Below are positions 7,277-10,682 of a stretch of DNA of 10,682 nt, one piece after another; position 1 is the stretch's first letter; each line of letters starts with the position of its first letter. The translations under genes and the position numbers were made by a program. The stretch covers positions 2,735-13,416 of the forward strand of contig SSBO01000087.1 in assembly GCA_005281725.1 (NCBI GenBank). The letters run 5' to 3'. The notes under the pieces are model-generated. The model made no database searches. It saw nothing but the letters and a program-made list of their open reading frames with translations, and had not been told where the DNA came from. The stretch comes from Wuchereria bancrofti (taxonomy: Eukaryota > Nematoda > Chromadorea > Rhabditida > Onchocercidae).

Positions 7277-7978
7277 TTAGCAATAATTGATAGGCTAGTA
7301 GATTTTCAGTGATTAATTTCGTTTTTAATTTATTTTATATAACTTGTTTTATCTATTAAACTTTTATTGTTCATATATTTGATTAAAATATGCAAAACTT
7401 GAGTTTAACATATTTTTTCAAGTTCAAACTTTTAAATTTTGACTTTTAATTTTAAACAAATGTTCTAGTATTAAACAATTTTATTCCATCAATTTTAATA
7501 AAAAATAACAGTTATATTATTCATCTGAAACATTCATTTCAATAAATATATTTTCATTCTCAAGAGCTGAATTTAAAAATTAAAAAATTAAAAAACTACA
7601 AGTAATCAAGTCATTATCAATAATTAAAAGCCAAATTTTCCACATTCAAATAATATTATCAAGGTCAATAATTGTCATATATATCACTTATCATTTCCAT
7701 TATTTAAGTTTACCTTTCCTTTGGAAGTAAACGAATTCGAAAATTCATGAAAGTTATTTTATTGATATGAATTAATGATTTATATTCAGTCTTGTAGCTA
7801 AATACTAATTATTATTAGTTCAAAAACTTAACGCATTTCTCAGTCTTACACGTTTTTTGACGTACATTTTTACGTCGTATTTAGTATCGATGTTGCTAAG
7901 CAACGAATGGATGAAATTTAGTATAAATGGTTGAATTTTAGCTAATCAATAACAGGTGGTTAAATTTATCTTTATAAC
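7277..7978. other. AT-rich non-coding stretch with small hairpins
   Basis: No open frame or pol similarity is visible on either strand. Small palindromes cluster near the right end: ACTAAT-TATT-ATTAGT at 7804-7819 and GACGTA-CATTTT-TACGTC at 7859-7876. CTAAATAC near 7798 can pair with GTATTTAG near 7877, enclosing both. This could be a degraded small element. Telomere-like or gene-like content was looked for and not seen. Confidence 0.5.
7892..7904. promoter_or_regulatory. X-box-like palindrome (possible RFX site)
   Basis: GTTGCTAAGCAAC is a perfect 6+1+6 palindrome and fits the RFX half-site pattern RYYNYY and RRNRAC with a one-base spacer. Nematode X-boxes usually have a two-base spacer. 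No gene start is identified nearby, so function is only a possibility. Confidence 0.25.
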
Positions 7979-8285
7979 TTTAAGAAATAAAATAGGCAAA
8001 AAAATTTTAAATCCTATTATTTTCCTTTTTTTTTGGTTAAAGTAACATCGATTGTCTTCAACAAACAGAATTATTTATTTCTTTAATCATCACGACAGAA
8101 AAAAGAAATAAAAATAAAAGCGATAGTAATCTAAAAAAGAAGAGGAAAAAAAGCAATAATTGAATTATTTATTTCTTTAATCACAAATAGAATTATTATT
8201 TAAGAAATAAAATAAGCAAAAAAATTTTTAATTCTATTATTTTCCTTTTTTTTTGGTTAAAGTAGCATCGATTGTCATCAACAAA
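7979..8285. repeat. Local direct duplication spanning the long-repeat junction
   Basis: A segment beginning TTAAGAAATAAAATAGGC (7979-8066) recurs with a few changes at 8200-8285, including the poly-T run, GGTTAAAGTA and ATCGATTGTC. A second string, GAATTATTTATTTCTTTAAT, occurs at 8069 and again at 8162. The edge of the long repeat (8156/8157) falls inside this duplicated zone. The first member is present only once, next to the unique region. Such a zone could have seeded the rearrangement or misled an assembler. Confidence 0.75.
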
Positions 8286-8413
8286 TTCAGTTAAATTTAT
8301 CAATTTCATTATGCAAACTAATTGAAAATGATATCAACCAAGAGTATCAGTTTTTTCTCCAAACAATCCCTATCTGCGATATGCATCATTTATTTACTAA
8401 TTAGAGAAACTTG

Positions 8414-8765
8414 AAATTTTGATTTGAACATACAGATATTAGAAGATATTATAATAGATAAAAGGTAAAAAGATATTATAATAGATCCCTCTCCCTCGTC
8501 ACCTCTAACCTGCTCACCTCTCGTGGAAATACGACGACTGACGGCAGAGGGAGGGGAGCAGATCTTGTTACGCTTCCACACGGAGATAACAATGGCAGTT
8601 GTAGTAGTAGTCCCGTGATCATGCTTTTGTGATCCTATTTGCACATTCTTTCTCTTTTTTTTTCTGCTGTGATCTGGCTAAGATGCTTCTCCATTGTGCA
8701 GATATTTTTATGTTGGGAGGGATATACTTCATTAATAGAGTTACAAAGTCAATTACTACTATAAA
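8414..8765. repeat. Repeat F1, second occurrence
   Basis: Identical to 258-609, carried by the long direct repeat. Confidence 0.8.
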
Positions 8766-8962
8766 GAGATTATGATGTATTTAGTGATAGGAGGAAATTA
8801 CTTGGTAGTTACTTTTTTTTTTTTTTACTTTACCTATTTTCTTCTATTTGCATACATCTTCCTTTCTGTAAGACTGGTGACACGTTTCTAATGTTACTTA
8901 ATTGAATAAAAAGCATATGTATGTCGACATTTTCAGATTATTAATTTATATTCTCATTCTCA

Positions 8963-9441
8963 TTTTCTGCGAATGTAACATATTTGCAAACTAACATATT
9001 CGACGCTTAGTAATTGCGTATGTTTAATTGAAATGTTGGGAAACACTCGTAAATTAGCGCTTGACAGTCGCGGATCAAGCACTACACCATTTTCGTTGTC
9101 ATGCGTTCATTTCAGACAAAGTATGTATTGCTACTTATGAATGTCTGCGTATTTGGAAAACACTCGTAAATTAGCGCTTGACAGTCGCGGACCACGCACT
9201 ACACCAAGTGCTGACAGTTTGACAGCTAATTTACGAGTGTGTTCCAACATTTCAATTGAACGTGCGCACTTATTAAGCATGGAATATGTTAATTTGCAAA
9301 CATGTTACATTCGCAGAAAATTTACGAGTGTTTTCCAAAAACGCAGACATTCATAAGTAACAATACATACCTTGTCTGAAATGAACGCATGACAACGAAG
9401 ATGGTGTAGTGCTTGATTCGCGACTGTCAAGTGCTAATTTA
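8963..9441. mobile_element. Second copy of the A-B-A'-B' element
   Basis: This is the identical counterpart of 807-1285, carried by the long direct repeat. Arms are A 8963-9058, B 9050-9172, A' 9225-9320 and B' 9319-9441. Both copies share every internal arm mismatch. The copying event therefore included the whole long repeat and was not an independent transposition. Confidence 0.75.
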
Positions 9442-9474
9442 ACTTGAAAATTTGGAAAACTATTTTTCTTTTTC

Positions 9475-9804
9475 AAAATTTTGATTTGAACATACGATAA
9501 AAAGATATTATAATAGACCTCTCTCTCTCGCCACCTCTAGCCTGCTCACCTCTTGTGGAAATACGACGATTGACGGCAGAGGGAGGGCAGCAGACCTTGT
9601 TACGTTTCCACGAGGAGACAAAATGGTAGTTGCAGTAGCAATCGCGTGATCGTGCCCATCTTTTGTGATCCTAGTTGTACACAGCTTGCTTTCTCCTTTT
9701 TTCTTCTGTGATCTGGTTAAGATGCTTCGCCATTGTACAGATGTTTTTATGTTGGGAGGGGTATACTTCATTGATAGAGTTACAAAGTCAACTACTACTA
9801 TAAG
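9475..9804. repeat. Repeat F2, second occurrence
   Basis: Identical to 1319-1648, carried by the long direct repeat. With 8414-8765 it again brackets an A-B-A'-B' element. Confidence 0.78.
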
Positions 9805-10074
9805 GACTTTTTATTTCTAGCTTCTGCCTTGCCCATTTCCTTTTGCTTTTCCGCGTCAGAAATATCACGTAATTTTTGAGAAATAGTTTCACCTTATTTC
9901 TACAATCTTCAACATTACTCAGAATGCTGGTGGTTTAAACCTCTAAAGACTATTATCTTGATACTTTGATGGCAATAAACGCTTCGTGAGCCAGCATTAT
10001 GCTATCCGAAAATATTTCGTGAATATGAATATTATTCGGGTCTAAATGCATATTGAACAGTAATAATTATTTAG

Positions 10075-10257
10075 CATGGCAAAAATGAAGAAGCTGTAAA
10101 CCGGAGAATGGGCTATATTGAACCACCATCAATTCTTCCTGGGATTCATCTTTCAGCTCACGGAAATGAATCAGAAGTGAATTTTCCAAATGCAAAAATA
10201 CAGAATGTAACAGAAAGTCCTTTGAAATGCTGGTTATATAATTTTTTATTTTTTTGA
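10075..10257 (+). CDS. Duplicate of the exon-like island at 1919-2101
   Basis: This is the same open frame, acceptor-like TTATTTAG and donor-like GTTATA as in the first copy, with no difference seen. It adds no independent evidence for coding because the whole surrounding block is identical. Confidence 0.3.
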   Translation, partial: HGKNEEAVNRRMGYIEPPSILPGIHLSAHGNESEVNFPNAKIQNVTESPLKCWLYNFLFF

Positions 10258-10446
10258 TTAGGTGTTACTTTATGAATATAATTAATTTAATAATGGTGTT
10301 ACGACCACATCATTTTCTTTTTGTAAATCAATATTATGGACTTCGTACTGTGTGAATCTGAATTTTATGCACTTTTATTTAAACATATATTTTAAAGTTT
10401 TGCAAGCTTATGATATGTTAAAATAATCGATTTACATCAAAACTAG

Positions 10447-10611
10447 ATGTTTAAGGTTGATAACGTAGTAATGGAAAAAGCAGTAGAAGGAAGAAAGGTG
10501 ATGCAGAAATTAATGGGAAAAGAAAATGTGTTAGCGGAAGCTGCAAAGGCTTTAGTCATGACTAAATCTTTTGTAGAATCACTAAAATCGAAGACAACCA
10601 GCACCTCGTGA
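10447..10611 (+). CDS. Duplicate of the 54-residue open frame at 2291-2455
   Basis: This is the identical second copy of the small Lys/Glu/Ala-rich frame. The sequence downstream is cut by the window end about 70 bases after the stop, so nothing new can be learned about a following exon here. Confidence 0.35.
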   Translation: MFKVDNVVMEKAVEGRKVMQKLMGKENVLAEAAKALVMTKSFVESLKSKTTSTS

Positions 10612-10682
10612 TTATTTTATATAAATGACATTAGCTTTTAATCTTTTATTGTTATAATGATGCTAGCTCTTATGTTCTTTTA

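Larger units (their letters stand above)
8157..10682. repeat. Long direct repeat, copy 2
   Basis: This is the second copy of the block at 1-2526 and contains the same internal features shifted by 8156. It ends only because the window ends. Joining 8156 to 1 gives exactly the junction seen at 8156/8157, so the window is fully consistent with one 8156-base circular or tandem unit. The sequence alone cannot distinguish these possibilities. Confidence 0.97.

Noticed and set aside
2527..8156. CRISPR array, bacterial operon or insertion sequence
   Set aside because: No regularly spaced repeats, ribosome-binding-site-led genes or transposase were seen; gene structure is eukaryotic.
1..10682. The 2.5 kb direct repeats as LTRs of one retroelement
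   Set aside because: The repeats carry other repeats and exon-like islands and show no TG/CA edge at position 1. The only retroelement genes between them are a truncated Pol tail and Env on the minus strand, and the unique interior also holds host-like exons.

Overview
The window is strongly AT-rich eukaryotic DNA. It has no bacterial gene organisation. Coding sequence appears as short open islands bounded by AG and GT splice-like sites, mixed with mobile-element debris. A BEL/Pao-type pol end runs directly into an envelope-like gene, and one small exon encodes a Lin-12/Notch (LNR) module. Together these suggest an invertebrate, most plausibly a nematode (inference); the species cannot be named from the sequence.

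Layout. Positions 1-2526 and 8157-10682 are the same sequence in direct orientation, offset by 8156 bases. The window therefore reads like 1.3 turns of an 8156-base unit: a circular molecule or circularly closed contig, a tandem array, or an assembly overlap. The repeated block holds two diverged copies of a 330-350-base repeat (258-609 and 1319-1648). These flank a compact element at 807-1285 whose arms are arranged A-B-A'-B'. Two short plus-strand open islands of unknown function follow (1919-2101 and 2291-2455).

The unique part, 2527-8156, has two halves. From about 2650 to 5420 several exon-like islands lie on the minus strand. The clearest are an LNR exon (4638-4796) and an 87-codon exon (2668-2928), both bounded by AG and GT in matching phase. 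They may be parts of one spliced host gene or of several; I cannot join them. From 7273 down to 5620, also on the minus strand, lies the 3' part of a BEL/Pao retroelement: the last residues of Pol, then an Env-like membrane glycoprotein with signal peptide, cysteine-rich ectodomain and C-terminal transmembrane anchor. It is broken by two frame changes, a stop and a short duplication. No reverse transcriptase, protease, integrase or gag is present, so the element is 5'-truncated. From about 7280 to 8156 the DNA is AT-rich and non-coding, with small hairpins, an X-box-like palindrome and a local duplication next to the repeat junction.

No complete gene can be annotated with confidence, and I saw no rRNA or tRNA gene, CRISPR array or operon. 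The most noteworthy items are the 8156-base periodicity, the A-B-A'-B' element, the Pol-Env remnant and the LNR-encoding exon on the minus strand.
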